Shown: positions 51,936-63,100 of the stretch, one piece after another
Position numbering within the stretch: the stretch's first letter is position 1
How the letters are laid out: the number at the start of each line of letters is the position of its first letter
Source of the DNA: Rhabdornis inornatus
Taxonomy: Eukaryota; Chordata; Aves; Passeriformes; Rhabdornithidae
DNA: 64,000 bases
Assembly: GCA_013397075.1 (NCBI GenBank)
Contig: VWZS01010170.1
Location: forward strand, 310,001 to 374,000
Direction: 5' to 3'
The notes under the pieces: generated by a model
Seen by the model: only the letters and a program-made list of their open reading frames with translations
What the model was told of the DNA's origin: nothing
Databases searched by the model: none
Made by a program: the position numbers and the translations under genes

Positions 51936-54245
51936 TATCTTTGAAAATTATTATTCATTGCTTACCTTCTCAGTCTCATGGTGGAAAATGTCTTTAATAT
52001 AAACTGCTCTCTATACTCAGGAGTATAAAAAGCAAAATCTCATCTTAGGGATGATGCTGAGGAAATGCTTGATGCTAATTTTGAGGTTTATTACTCCTTG
52101 TATTTTGTGTGACAGTTTTCAGTAAGGAAGCAGTGCATTAAAGGGTCTGGGGTCCTACCTCTAGAACTGTAAATTTAATTGAGCTGATTATTTTAAGACA
52201 CACTTCTATAACATTTTCATTGTGGTATGACACAAGTACTACCAATGATACACACAGCATTGCCCAGAACAATTTGTGTGAGCAGGGAAATAACACTCAC
52301 TCTCTAATCACGTCTCTGCAGGGCTGTATGCTTAACAGAGACCTTCCTGCTCTTGCTTTACAAAGTCTGCCTGAAGTTTTGCCCTCTCTGAAATCTGTGA
52401 AGGCATTTCCTCTCTCAAGTTATTCTTCCAGCACTTCAAACACAAGCCAGTAATGTGGCCTGGCAGTGGTTTGGAGTGGAGCTCACCAAGTCTCTCACAG
52501 CCAACAGCCTTCAGTGTTTCATCAAGTACAGGAAGGTAATGTGTCCTGAAGGGAAGAGTGCATGACATGCATATAGGTAATATATGTGTGCATATAAGCC
52601 TCTGATGTATGCATATGTATGTATATACCCACATATATTATGTACAGAGATACATTTATACATATGTGCATCTGTCTTTCAATATACCAATTCTGTGGAA
52701 GTCCAGTTAACAGAAAAAACAGATTCTATTAAAGGCTTAGGAATAATATAAAAGCACTGGAGATTATTTCTACCCAGCATTTTGAAGCCCACTTGTAAAA
52801 CAAGAGGCATATACAGAATTACTTCTTTCCATTTGTTCCTAGAATAAAGTCTAATAGTTCTCAATAACAATCCCTTTTAACAACATCTGGACACATCTGA
52901 CAACTCTGGTAATTCCAAAGAAAAAAAAAAGATGTTGGAAGCATGACAAGGCTCTATCTCTGTTAACAAATAGTGTGCTGCAAAGGTAACACACTTGGTG
53001 TGCAGAACGCCTGTAGTTCAGTGCCAACCACCACAAAACATTTCTGGAAATGGCTAGTTTAGACAAGCTCTCTTGTGATCTTGTGGCTAGATCACCCATT
53101 AGCTTACTCTGCACACTGGTTGTGCTCCCCCTTTCATGTCTTTTATCCCTTATTTGTAGTTTTATGCAAAAGGAATGCATTCTTGAGACAGCAAGTTGTT
53201 GTGTAAGAAGCACTGTAAACAGGGACAACAGGAAAAACGTGCTTTGATCTAACAAACACATTAATGTTGGGGCACCTTAAAACACAGCAGATGCCTGTGC
53301 TGGTTTCACACTGGCTTCATGAGAAGCACAGCAGTACCTAATGTGTGCGCTTTTAATAAGAAAATTTATTGCGGAATTTGTATTTTCAAATACTTTCGTG
53401 CAATGCACGTTCTCCGTCAACAAAATGAAATATTTTTCCAGAGGACTGGATTGTAAGTACAGCAAAGTTGAATTAATGCCAAGTTCTATTGAAAAAGGCA
53501 ACACTCCAAGGTTTGTATTTTGATTAAAGAATGGCAGTTCATTTTATCCTACATGTACATAAGAGACAAAGAGCAGTGCACCCCTTAGTTATTGTACAAG
53601 TGTACAGGAGATATAAAAAGGTTACATGCCAATCTCTCAGCCTCTTAAGTACAGTTTATAATTAATTATTCTCCCCTGCCCTGGACTGCTTCCCAGTCCA
53701 CCAAGTTATTTGCTGGTCCTACTTCTTAAGCACTGTTCACTGAGTCTGAAGGCACTTAAAGTAAACTATTTATTAAACCAGCAAAAGAAAAGGAAAACAC
53801 AGACCTTTAAATCCAAGAAAGTAAATGCTTTTAACTAATTGGCTGTATTTTTCAGGAGGGAAATGTGAAGCACCATGTGCAAAATTATCACTGCAGACTG
53901 TAAATGGGACAGGCTATAATTTCAGTCCTGAAGAGTGACTTCACAATGTCCTCTCATCTCCATGCCAAACATAAACTGAAAATCTTTAATCTTGACAATT
54001 AAATGGTCCTGGTGGGACCATCATCAGCTTCCTCAAAGGATAAATCCTGGCTTTTAAGTCCTGGGGCATCAGAAACTGCAAAACATGTTCAAGATTCCCA
54101 AGCATATTAAACTGACCATCTTCTCAACTCCCTCTGGCAGACAATCACTCCCCTTAGAAACAGAGCTTCGTTCTAAAAAATATGGTCTATGCTTCCACAA
54201 GGTACAGTATGTGAGCTTGAATTTTAAAGAAATCACTTTGTTGAT
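51936..54245. other. Spacer between the convergent gene tails
   Basis: About 2.3 kb of AT-rich DNA lies between the proposed ends of RPRD1A and the C18orf21/RMP24 homologue. It includes an alternating TA/TG tract. The largest frame (52851-53261, minus) resembles nothing known. Confidence 0.5.
52560..52675. repeat. Alternating TA/TG/CA-rich tract
   Basis: A stretch rich in ATATGTGTGCATAT-type alternating purine-pyrimidine sequence lies between the two convergent genes. It is low complexity. Confidence 0.7.
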
Positions 54246-54265
54246 TTACTAAAACTGGAGCAATA

Positions 54266-54286
54266 TTTATTGCTGTAATCTTTATT
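54266..54286 (-). terminator. RMP24: Candidate C18orf21/RMP24 polyadenylation signals
   Basis: TTTATT on plus (AATAAA on minus) occurs at 54281-54286 and 54266-54271, only 20-40 bases past the stop codon. Another lies at 53769-53774. If the near pair is used, the 3'UTR is very short. Confidence 0.5.
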
Positions 54287-54305
54287 ACTTTGAAATAATA
54301 TATAA

Positions 54306-54459
54306 CTAAAGTAAAGTCAAAAAGGTTTTGAAATCTGCCTTCTGGTTTTTCTCTTTTTCTTCTAGATCAAGCATCCGTTTTAGCTTAGAAAAGTGAAATT
54401 TGGAGTTTCGGGGAGTCTTGGAAGCAGAGTTGGTTGTTGCCTGTCCAGATTCACGTGTC
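54306..54459 (-). CDS. RMP24: C18orf21/RMP24 coding exon 5 (C terminus)
   Basis: The acceptor is TTGTTTTTCAG ending at 54460. It encodes TRESGQATTNSASKTPRNSK, then the conserved HFSKLKRML helix and the ending DFKTFLTLL, followed by a TAG at 54308-54306. The human protein extends about five residues further (KGGLLK). Confidence 0.92.
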
Positions 54460-57400
54460 CTGAAAAACAAAAGATTCAAATGTCTTAAAGAGGAGAAATC
54501 TGAATTAACATAAAGTAAGTGTGAAAGCACACATATATAATTTGAATGAAAAATATCCAAGAGAAACCGTGTATTTTTACGTGCAAGTGAGCAATCAGCA
54601 GCGTTACTTTGTTAGGATAGACATTTTGCATTAATGACACAAATGTAACTGGGCATTCTTTGCACACAGCGGTTTTTCATTATAATCTTTGATTTTAAAG
54701 GTTGGAAAGTTAAAATTGGTATCCTCAACCATACCAACTCAGAAATACACTAAGTTATCAATTTAAACTTTATTAAATGACTGATGTAAAATCAACAAGA
54801 TGCAATACACTCTACTTGGCAAAGGGCTGCTTTAAATAGGAAAGAAACAGATACCTGGAAAGTGATGAGGGACTGTTCCCTTTAGATCCCAACCTACTGC
54901 AGCTTACAGGTGTCATTTTCTTTGCAGACTGAATTTTTACATCTGGTGTCTTCAGGTTAGATTTGATACCTGGAGTGCCACAATTTTGTGTTCTGGTAGC
55001 CAGAAAATCCCTGCTTTCACCATAATGTCTTGTTGTTTTGTTGCAAGATTTGCAAGTAACCAGCTAAGAGAGAAGAAAGTAAATGTCAAGCTGCCTTTCA
55101 ATCCTTCCACCATTATAAAGCTGTTAGAAGAATTATCCAAACTGTTCTACAAATACCATGACACAAATTAAATATTTGCTTAAGTAAAACATGAGATACT
55201 ACAAAGTAACATACTTTGCAATTCGTATTTTAGTTCAGGCTTCTTAAGCTAAACACATCCTTTGGGTTTATCTAGAAATTATTCTAATTCTCTACAAACT
55301 AATTTCAGGAGACCCCTACCACTGAATGTAATATTGTACAGTGAAATACAGAGAACAACATTGTCAAGACAGACGAAACAGCACCTGAACTGGGCAAATC
55401 ATATTTTGAGTGCACAAGAGACACTGAGTATACCAAATACTCCTATACATTAGGTATTTGGCTAAAAAATATCACATTTTGTGTCATCTAAAGTCTTTAG
55501 TATATTCTAACCTTAATGAAGTTATATTGCACACTTTTCAGGGAATCTTGGGATAAAATATTTAAACTACCAAACTCTCAAACACAGTCACCCATTTTAC
55601 TAAAAACAGCAAGTCGCAGTGAACAAATATGAGACTTTGTATTAGGGCAAAAGTACTTACTACAATAAGGTGTATGTTCTAAACAAAGGGCACTTTCTCT
55701 TCTCTCAGCGTACCTCTAGGCTGCAGGGAACTTCAGCAGCACAGCAAGCTGAGAGATGCATCAGAACCAATCACATCACCCAGCCACAGAGACTGTCAGG
55801 CATTCCTGATATCCCTTACTGCCATGGCAACTACTCACACTAAGCGATACAAAAGTAATACAGCCAGACAGCTTTCTGAGGCACCAGTTAGACTGAGAGA
55901 AAATCAGTTATGTGATGCTTCTGGTTAAAAATAACATACTCAAAAGACTGTCACAAAAATGTCTAAGCAGTTTTGAAGACATCTACACCAAACCATTCTT
56001 AATTTCAAAGTGTGTCAATTTAACTAAATTCAGATAGTTTATAAAAAATTACATTTAGAGATGCTGAAATGAAACGTTTTCAGTTAAGTGTTTCGACTTC
56101 CTCTAAACATTGTATTTTGTCAGCCTAATGAACTAAAAAAAAACCCAGCATGAAGTGCTCAGGTATTGATGTATTTTTAATTCTTCTAAATGAAATACAG
56201 GTGGGAAACAAACTCAGTATCTCATGGTGAATTAGCACTTTGCAGAATATAAATGGAGGTGACTACTTTAGAATGCAGGAACTACTGGATTAATCATAGC
56301 ACTTCACAACTAATTTCCACTCCCTGAAATGGATCAGCAGTTAACTCCAAAAATGTTTAAAGCCCTGAAACAGTCCCTATGTTATATGCCTTTTTATGGC
56401 AGAAGCAATCTAAAATCAAGTTCTACTTGCTAAGAAAGTTCTCAGAGGTTCAACCTGTCACACTTGCTCGCTTTAATTTCCAACCACACTGAAATTTTCA
56501 TTTGCACAAGTCTCAGGTATTAGATTACAGGGATCTATCAACATTGCTAATTCCAAAAGCTGCCAGTTGCTGACAGCATTTTAAAGACTTGAAATAAGAA
56601 ACACTTAAATCATAATCCGCAGGACAAATTCAAACTGAACAAAACACAAGTACAGCAAACTGTAATTACATACCAAAATCAAAATATTACCCAGAGTTTA
56701 AACTGCACCTATTTAAACTGAATTTTAAACTATTCATATGAATGCAGAGTGTGTCCCTAACAAACACTCTCTAACCACACAGCAAGTCTAAGAGCCCATC
56801 ATCATTTCCCAGAACACTGCTCTGTTCATCAGTTGCTTAAAGAGACAGTTCTTAAAAGTACCCTCAACATTTGTGATCCCAGAAAAATAAAGCAAAGATT
56901 TCAGTTTGAAGAATCACAGAACATCTTGAGTTGGAAGGGACCTACATGCATCATCAAATTTCAGCTCTTGGCCCAGCACAGGGCATGCCAAGAATCACAC
57001 CATGTGCCTGAGAGTGTTGTCCCAATGCTTCTTGAACTCTTGTCAGCATTGGTGCTGTGACCCCCTTCCCTGGGGAGCCTGTTCCAGTGCCCAATCACCC
57101 TCTGGGTGAAGAACCTTTTCAGATGTCCTTTCTGAAGCTCAACTGTGACCTACAATTTGGGGAGAGTGCCTTTATGAAGCATCTTATTTTGCTCTGACAG
57201 CCATGAACTTTGGTGATATTTCCTCAGTTTCATTCTTTTTATTAACTCTAATAATTTTTGGTTTCACAAAATTCACTCCTGAAACCACTAGACTCTTACC
57301 CAACAAAATTCCAAGTGTGCCAGCAACTGCTGGGCACAATAGGGTCCTGTCTCATTTATTACAACAACCATCCACATAACCTGTTTTAAAAACAGTACAT

Positions 57401-59229
57401 ACCTTGGCAACACTAGATTAAATGTATGCTATTATTCTTCCAATAGTAATTAAATGTCATGTTCCTGAGTACTTCTAGGAAAAATAGTTGAGGCCTCGAG
57501 AAAAACATCAACTTGTTGAAATTACCTCTGGGGTTTAGTTTTGAAAGACTTCCTATAAACAGTAATATTCAAACAAATGTAAAATTTCCATTAATACAGA
57601 TGGTAATAATAATCTGATGTAGCCATGAGAGGCTAGTGAAATACATGAAGTAAAGTTTGTGTCAAAACATATTTGCTTAACAACTGATAAGCTGAAACAA
57701 AGGCAGTAAATGAGATGTTTGTGTAGTTTCTCTAACATGTAGGGTCACAAGGTTTTTTTGGAGAGAGAAAAGCTTACTGGTCCTGTCACTGTGTTCATGA
57801 TCTATCTATTGTGGAAGGTAGATTTTAAAAAAATTCGTTTATGCATAGAAGTTATTCCAAAAAGAAAGGAAGAGTCTTATGCTCGTAATAAAGAAATGTG
57901 TGGGCTTCTCTTCTAAGATAAAGGTTTCTGTATATTCTTTTTTTATGCCACTGAAATAGGGACATGTGATTTAGGGAATATCATGTACTTGTCAGTTCCC
58001 AATAAATGTCCTTACCAGAACACTTCTTGACTCCTTGTACTTTCTCAAAAGCTTTGTCTGTTTCATGTTAAGTTTATGATTCTTTGCCTCTCGTTTAAGA
58101 ACTTTCTCTATCTGTGGAGTCACTTTCATCTTTGGTTTGAGGCGCACCCGGTAGCTGTCAGGAACCAGGAACTGGAAGCAGTAAGGACATATCCTTTCCA
58201 ATCCATGTTCATTAGCTACAGATAAATAAAGACAAAAGGATGGAATAACTATGTTGTATAAGCAAACTTTAAAATGGTGTGTTTCAATTTTGACATTAGC
58301 TAAGTACCTAAGCGTTTCTGCGTTTAAAAAAACACTAGAACACTAGTTCTAGTGGAAGCTGAGAACCAGAATGTGCTCAGCTGAGCACAATTCAGACTAA
58401 GTTAATGAATGGCACAAGTTTACACAATATGTAACTGTCGGTTTTCTTGAAAAAATGCAATTCCTTGCTAAAAATCTTTAGCAACGGAGGCTCACAATTC
58501 TGCAAAGAACTCCATGTAGGCACAATCTTCTACCAGATCAGGGACACCAAAGCCTTGTAAGGCTCTTTGCCCATTTTAAGTGTGAGAAGATGACACGACC
58601 TCAGGCTAGAATGAAGAAACGCTTTGAGCTAAATTTCAGGCCCAATAAGAGGCTCGCTCCTGGCATCTGCCTCATAAGCTCCTGCTGCCGGAGCTGGACT
58701 CGGGCGCCTCTCCCTAAACCCCCGAGGGACACCTAGCCCTGCTTCCTGGCGAGCTCCGCACTGCTGCCGGCACCCCAAAACGCAGCCCTGCGTGAGCAGT
58801 GCAGGGACAAGGGGAAAACAGAGGGAAAGGGCGAGCCGGCATTCATTCATTCATTCATTCATTCATTCCCACGCTCCTGTCCTTGCGCAGCCGCCGCGCT
58901 CTGCTCTCCCACGGCAGGAGCCTCCGCTGGAGCGCGCCGGGATCACGGGAAGCCCGGCTCCGGAGCCCCCCTCCTCCGGCCCGGCTGCACCGCCTGCGCC
59001 CGGGGCCCCTCACTCGCCTCGGGAACTGCGGAGCATCCACCTGCGCGGGAGAGAGGGAAAGGGTCAGGGCGCGGCCGCCGGCACAGGCGGGGACAATCCG
59101 CGCGTCACCGCCGGGCTCTCCCACCGCCCCTCCCCGCCCCGCCGCGATTCCTTACAGCAGGAATCGCGCCCGCCCCGGGCAGACCCCCGCCAGCTGCTCC
59201 GCCGCCGCCAGCAGCTGCCGCCGCCCCAT
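54306..59229 (-). CDS. RMP24: C18orf21 / RMP24 homologue, RNase MRP zinc-ribbon subunit (5 coding exons)
   Basis: Coding exons on the minus strand, in order, are 59229-59156, 59040-59018, 58215-58016, 55063-54855 and 54459-54306. They total 660 nt and 219 residues, against about 220 in the human protein; intron phases are 2, 1, 0, 2. The N terminus reads MGRRQLLAAAEQL and CPGRARFLLW. Two Cys pairs, CPYC at residues 42-45 and CKSC at 103-106, form a split zinc-ribbon-like motif. The intervening segment is basic (VRLKPKMKVTPQIEKVLKRE) and the tail is polar (HFSKLKRMLDLEEKEK, then DFKTFLTLL). By family knowledge, human C18orf21 was renamed RMP24, an Snm1/Rpr2-like subunit of RNase MRP acting in rRNA processing. 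The start has a strong Kozak context (G at -3 and +4) in a CpG island. Intron 2 must be GC-AG to keep frame. Identity is firm; the microexon is inferred. Confidence 0.9.
54460..54854 (-). other. RMP24: C18orf21/RMP24 intron 4 (0.4 kb)
   Basis: A GTATCT...GTTTTTCAG intron in phase 2. AT-rich, with nothing else seen. Confidence 0.85.
54855..55063 (-). CDS. RMP24: C18orf21/RMP24 coding exon 4 (second Cys pair)
   Basis: The acceptor is CTCTCTTAG ending at 55064 and the donor is GTATCT at 54854. It encodes LVTCKSCNKTRHYGESRDFL and then a Ser/Thr/Lys-rich stretch (NLKTPDVKIQSAKKMTPVS, then GSKGNSPSS). CKSC matches the family CKTC pair, and SKGxSP matches the human SKGKSP. Confidence 0.92.
55064..58015 (-). 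other. RMP24: C18orf21/RMP24 intron 3 (2.95 kb)
   Basis: A GTAAGG...CTCTTAG intron in phase 0 containing one antisense CR1 fragment. No other feature was recognised. Confidence 0.85.
56908..57155 (-). mobile_element. CR1 3' fragment (antisense)
   Basis: GAATCACAGAACATCTTGAG through CCTGGGGAGCCTGTTCCAGT and GTGAAGAACCTTTTCAGATG is a CR1 3' end in reverse complement. It lies in intron 3 of the C18orf21/RMP24 homologue, in the same orientation as that gene. Confidence 0.85.
58016..58215 (-). CDS. RMP24: C18orf21/RMP24 coding exon 3 (first zinc-ribbon Cys pair)
   Basis: The acceptor is TTATCTGTAG ending at 58216 and the donor is GTAAGG at 58015. It encodes NEHGLERICPYCFQFLVPDS, a basic VRLKPK segment and KYKESRSVL. 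CPYC is the first Cys pair. It enters in phase 1 and ends in phase 0. Confidence 0.93.
58216..59017 (-). other. RMP24: C18orf21/RMP24 intron 2, GC-AG type (0.8 kb)
   Basis: The intron begins GCGAGT and ends ATCTGTAG, in phase 1. Its first third is CpG-rich and carries the (ATTC)7 repeat. A GC donor is required because the nearby GT breaks the frame. Confidence 0.72.
58841..58868. repeat. (ATTC)7 microsatellite
   Basis: Seven perfect ATTC copies lie inside the GC-rich intron 2 of the C18orf21/RMP24 homologue, about 150 bp beyond the GC-type donor. Confidence 0.97.
59018..59040 (-). CDS. RMP24: C18orf21/RMP24 coding exon 2, a 23-nt microexon
   Basis: The acceptor is a long pyrimidine tract ending CCGCGCAG at 59041. 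The exon completes Leu25 and adds WMLRSSR plus one base of Ala33. The human protein has LWAYTSSHD here, so the Trp, the SS pair and the exact spacing agree. The donor is GCGAGT, a GC-AG type. The GT four bases downstream would give a 27-nt exon and a stop in exon 3. Confidence 0.75.
59156..59229 (-). CDS. RMP24: C18orf21/RMP24 coding exon 1
   Basis: This exon encodes MGRRQLLAAAEQLAGVCPGR and ARFL plus two bases of a Leu codon, with a GTAAGG donor at 59155. It matches the length and the CPGxARxLL pattern of the family N terminus. Without splicing, a TAA follows at 59154-59152. The frame is also open further upstream, but the family start is at this ATG. Confidence 0.87.
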
Positions 59230-59442
59230 GGCGCCGAGCGCCCGCCCCGCCGGAAGAGAAGGGAAGGGAAGGAAGGGAAGGCGGGCGATGTGCAGCGCTG
59301 GGCCGGGCCCCGGCGGCACCGCGGCCGCAGCACCGGGGTACCGGGCTGGGCCGGGCCCCGGGCTCGGGGCCGGGCTTGAGGGCAGTAGGCCCCGGCTGTG
59401 GGCCCGGGACCGGGGGAGCCGGGAGGGGCCGGGGGAGCCCAG

Positions 59443-59463
59443 CCTAACCCAACCCAACCCAAC
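59443..59463. repeat. Short (AACCC)n run
   Basis: CCTAACCCAACCCAACCCAA is a brief imperfect pentamer repeat at the edge of the CpG island. It is too short to call telomeric. Confidence 0.7.
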
Positions 59464-59566
59464 GAAGCCCGTCCCGGGCCCGCTTGGAGCGCTTGTGTCC
59501 CCGGCCGTGTGGAAAGTTTTTCTCGTAGGAAAGGAAACTTTTACTTTAGGGAAAAAAAAACGTGAT

Positions 59567-59766
59567 TAAGGACGGCTTTACGTTGAGGGCGGAGAGCTCT
59601 TAGGCTGGCCCAGAGAGCTGATGGAATCTCCTCCTCTGGAGACATTCCAAACCTACCTGGATGCGTTCCTGTGTCACCTGCTCCAGGGGACCCTGCCTTG
59701 GCACAGGGGCTGGGCTGGATGATTTCCAGAGGCCCCTTCAAACCGTAACAATTTTGTGATTCTGTG
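59567..59766 (+). mobile_element. CR1 3'-end fragment (sense)
   Basis: ACGTTGAGGGCGGAGAGCTC, GAGACATTCCAAACCTACCT and GGGCTGGATGATTTCCAGAG lead to an ending AATTTTGTGATTCTGTG, the CR1 3' terminus. It closely resembles the tail of the copy at 6.9-7.62 kb. It lies just upstream of the C18orf21/RMP24 CpG island. Confidence 0.88.
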
Positions 59767-59979
59767 GGAAAAAAAACCCGAAAAACCACCAAACCTCCAA
59801 ACCCCACAGATTGCTCTGTGAGGTGCTGTCAGGTGAACGATCTGCAGCAGCAGCGCCAGAAATCTGCCTCATGCTCAGCAGTGCTGAACTTCATCTGTCA
59901 CCCTCTCTATTTGAGGCGCCTTTTCCGTGGATTTTGGCGACTGCAGACTTTGCTTTATCACTCTGCAAATGTACCCCCG

Positions 59980-60134
59980 TTAAAAAACAAACAAACAAAC
60001 TCAAAAAAAAAAAAACAAACAAAAAAAACCCAAACAAACAAACAAAACCCTCAAAAAACCCCGAAAAACAAAACAAAAAAAAACCTCCCAAACCTCCCCC
60101 CCCCCAAAAAAAAAGCCCCAAAACTACACCCCCA
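59980..60134 (-). repeat. A/C-rich low-complexity tract (T/G-rich on minus)
   Basis: Long A runs broken by C, CC or CCC (AAACAAACAAAC), ending in a C10 run and A9. This is the same composition as the T/G tracts but in the opposite orientation. Apparent Lys/Asn-rich frames are artefacts. Confidence 0.92.
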
Positions 60135-63100
60135 GCTTTTCACCGTTTGAGGTGTATTTTATTAATTCACTCGGCCCTGTTCATTTGCTAGACGTTTTTA
60201 TCCGTTGACCTATTGGTAATGGTGTTCATTTAGGAGAGGTATTCAGCTGAGCAGGCTTCGATATTCTATCAAGGAGTTTGAATAAATATAATTATTTCTT
60301 ATTTTCTGACATGGAGTAGCCAAGGGCTTTAGAAATAGAAAAGCAAGGGGGGAAAGGAATTTCAAAGCTTCCTTTAAGAGAGCTTTACTGCACAGTCAAT
60401 AAATCTGGACTTGTTGATGAATTGTTCATAATAGGTACAATTAAGGCCTCTTGGCTCTAGTTTTTTTTTTTTAATGAAATGAATTTTTTCATTTCACTTT
60501 TCAATATTACATTTTTGTTGTCATGTTGTTGGCTTTTTTGATCCTAATTTTCAAGTGAACTCCTACCTTTTCTGAGTGGAAGAGCAGAGATGTCACGTAA
60601 TGTCTGTTCAAAACAACCAGTATTCGTCACTCAATGGATTTTTTGGCAAATGAAATATTCCCATTTATTGATACTGGAGGGGGAAAGTGAAAGTACTTTT
60701 TGAACACAAGTAAACAAAAACAATTCCAACATTTTTTTGAGGGGTGGGTCTATGTTTATAATTTTTTTAAACACGTTTGTTCCCTAGGGAAGTTGGTTGT
60801 GGAGGAAGAATGGTGCAGCAAGATAGTGACATGGTCTTTCATAGCTTCTGCCTAGATAAAGGGAAATGTGCTAGGGATTTCTTCTTTTGCCTGGAGCTGG
60901 GACCTGACTCCTCCCTGCTCCTGGAGTGGTGCAGGTGGGCCAGAGCATCTGCACCAGCACTGTGGATTAACTTTTTCTTGTGAGAACAAGTGCCTGAGCG
61001 ACCTGATTAACCAGCACTTATTAAGCAGTGACTATCACAATGCAAAGGATTAATTTATATTCCCCCCCCATCCACCTTCACTTTTACACTTTTTATACTT
61101 CTGCTTTTGTCTCCCTCAGTCTCTTCTAGTCCACCTGAAATGATTATACTCTTTTTTTCTTTCTGCTCCTGAGATAACACTGGGCCATTCATTTTTTTAT
61201 CTTAGTTTGCTGGTTTCTTCTTGCATTATAGATCATCTTTGTCCAAAAAGCAGAGCAAACAGCCACTCTCAGTGCCATCCACACACAGGGTGATGTGCCT
61301 CGTCCCAGGTCCCATCACATGAGGCTTTCCCATATTAGATGTGATGCTGAATGTGCTAAACGAAGCTCTAGGGACAAAGGGGAAATGGCCAAAAACCATG
61401 GCCTCAAATTCACGACTCTCTACCAGCCCGTTCCTGCAGAACTCCCATCAAAAGGCAGTATTTCTGTGCATCCAGTGCTGGCAGGACCCAACCCTTAAAA
61501 CCAGACAACCCTCAGATCCCCGGCACAGTATTTATGGCATCAGTGGGATGAATTCATCCGCATTTCAAGGCAGAACGCATTCGTCTCTACTTTTTCCTGG
61601 CTTTTGTTCACCAAAAAAACAAAAGCCCACGTTAGCAGAGCCATGTTAGGAACTGCTTCCTGCGTCTGTTGTTTAGCGTTTTGTAGCTACCACGGCTGGC
61701 CAACAGGCTGTAAATCTTGCCCGGTGTTTTGTAACAAAGGAAAAAATAGAATGATTTGTGTTGACTTTTGGTCACCGTGTATCATTATCGATCCGGGGGA
61801 GGGCGGCGGGGAGCGCGTACCGCGTATCTGTTGCTCGCCGCTTCTCCGGGAAGGCGGCGTGAGCCAGCAGTCAGTAGAGGGCAATAGAGAAATACAGTTT
61901 GTGATGCCTAAAGGATTTGAAGCCCTGATTATGTGTTTACAGAAAAGAAAAAGAAGAAGAGCCAGGAGGATAGGTTGTTCAGTTTACTACCGGAGACCTG
62001 ACTGTGACAGACCACCAGGAAAAGAAAATTTTCAAAGAGAGTAAAGAAGACCTTCTGCAGCATCTGCAAGTCTCTCCTTTTTTCTTCAGAGTTACGTAGG
62101 ATAACTTAGCCAGAACTTATTGATGTCTGCATGTTCAGTGGACTCGGGAATGGATTGGGAGATGCGGAAACATACTTTCTGGAAGAAACAGAAGAGGAGG
62201 CATTTCAAAGATCCTGCAGGTGACAAAGGTGAGCAAACTCACAGCTTCTCTTTCACCTGAGATAATAAATGTTCAGTCAGCTGTATAAAAGTCATGAACA
62301 CACTGACTGAGTGATTGAAATTATATCAGAATTTTGCTTTTTCAGGCATGCTTCTGCAAGATTCATTTTCTGACGGAAAAAGGATGATAGTGATGCTCCA
62401 AGGATAAGCATTTCCAAGCATATGTTATTTTGGAGACATGCTAAAAACAGTGACCTGTTTTATGTGTCATATTTTGTATTAGAACTGTTTGAAACATGCT
62501 GATTGTTTTACAAGGGTTATGTGCTATAGTTCCTAGTTTCTCTACTTTACAGAGAAATATATAAAAAAGATGTGAATATTGTTGTTCCTTTTAGAGGGGA
62601 TTTTTGCTCAGCTTTTAGACAAATGTGACTTGGAGGTTTGGAGAAATCTATTAAGAGATTTTTGGATGCATAGTGGGAATGCCCTCAGGTTTTTCAAAGG
62701 CTTTTTAATCAGAAAGATATTGAGAAGTGATAACTAAGAGTATAGTAATAACAAAAGGCATTAAGCCATAGAAATCAAGAGGGTGGCAGAGGGTTGGGAA
62801 AGCAGAAAAAAACCACAAGAGACTAAGTTAGAATATAAACATGTGAAACACTTTTCCATTTCCAAGATCTCAGCTGGTGTCACCATAACACTTGGAAAAT
62901 ATCCTCAGGATGCCTGGAACCATTAAAGCAGTACAGATTATCAGAGGATAAACTTCCACTTCAGCTGCCACTGCTACCAGAAGTGACCAATAAGAAATGT
63001 TTGGGAAATGAAAGATGAAGAATCAAAGCATTGACATTCTGGGGATATCACAGAGCAAATGCAAGGGTATCTAGAGGTCAGTCAGACAGTACCCATTTGA

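Larger units (their letters stand above)
58680..59520 (-). promoter_or_regulatory. RMP24: CpG island promoter of C18orf21/RMP24
   Basis: A CpG-dense block of about 0.8 kb covers exon 1, the microexon and upstream sequence. On the minus strand it has GC boxes and an ETS-type CTTCCGG just upstream of the start codon (plus positions about 59250-59257). No gene going the other way (to the right) was recognised, so bidirectional use is open. Confidence 0.8.

Noticed and set aside
58653..58680. Alternative linker exon for C18orf21/RMP24 reading GAYEADA on the minus strand
   Set aside because: It has the right length by chance, but it lacks the conserved Trp, has no usable GT donor and no acceptor in the required phase. 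The 23-nt microexon at 59018-59040 fits much better.
58799..59569. A 256-codon plus-strand open frame and several overlapping frames at 58.8-59.6 kb
   Set aside because: They lie in CpG-rich DNA where stops are rare, have Arg/Pro/Gly/Ala-rich composition with no family resemblance, and overlap the first exons of the minus-strand C18orf21/RMP24 homologue.
59764..60191. Lys/Asn/Pro-rich open frames of about 126-128 codons
   Set aside because: They are translations of the A/C-rich low-complexity tract.
61604..62044. A 146-codon plus-strand open frame, Cys- and Arg-rich
   Set aside because: There is no family match and no splice context at its ends. It runs through the CpG cluster, which lowers stop frequency.
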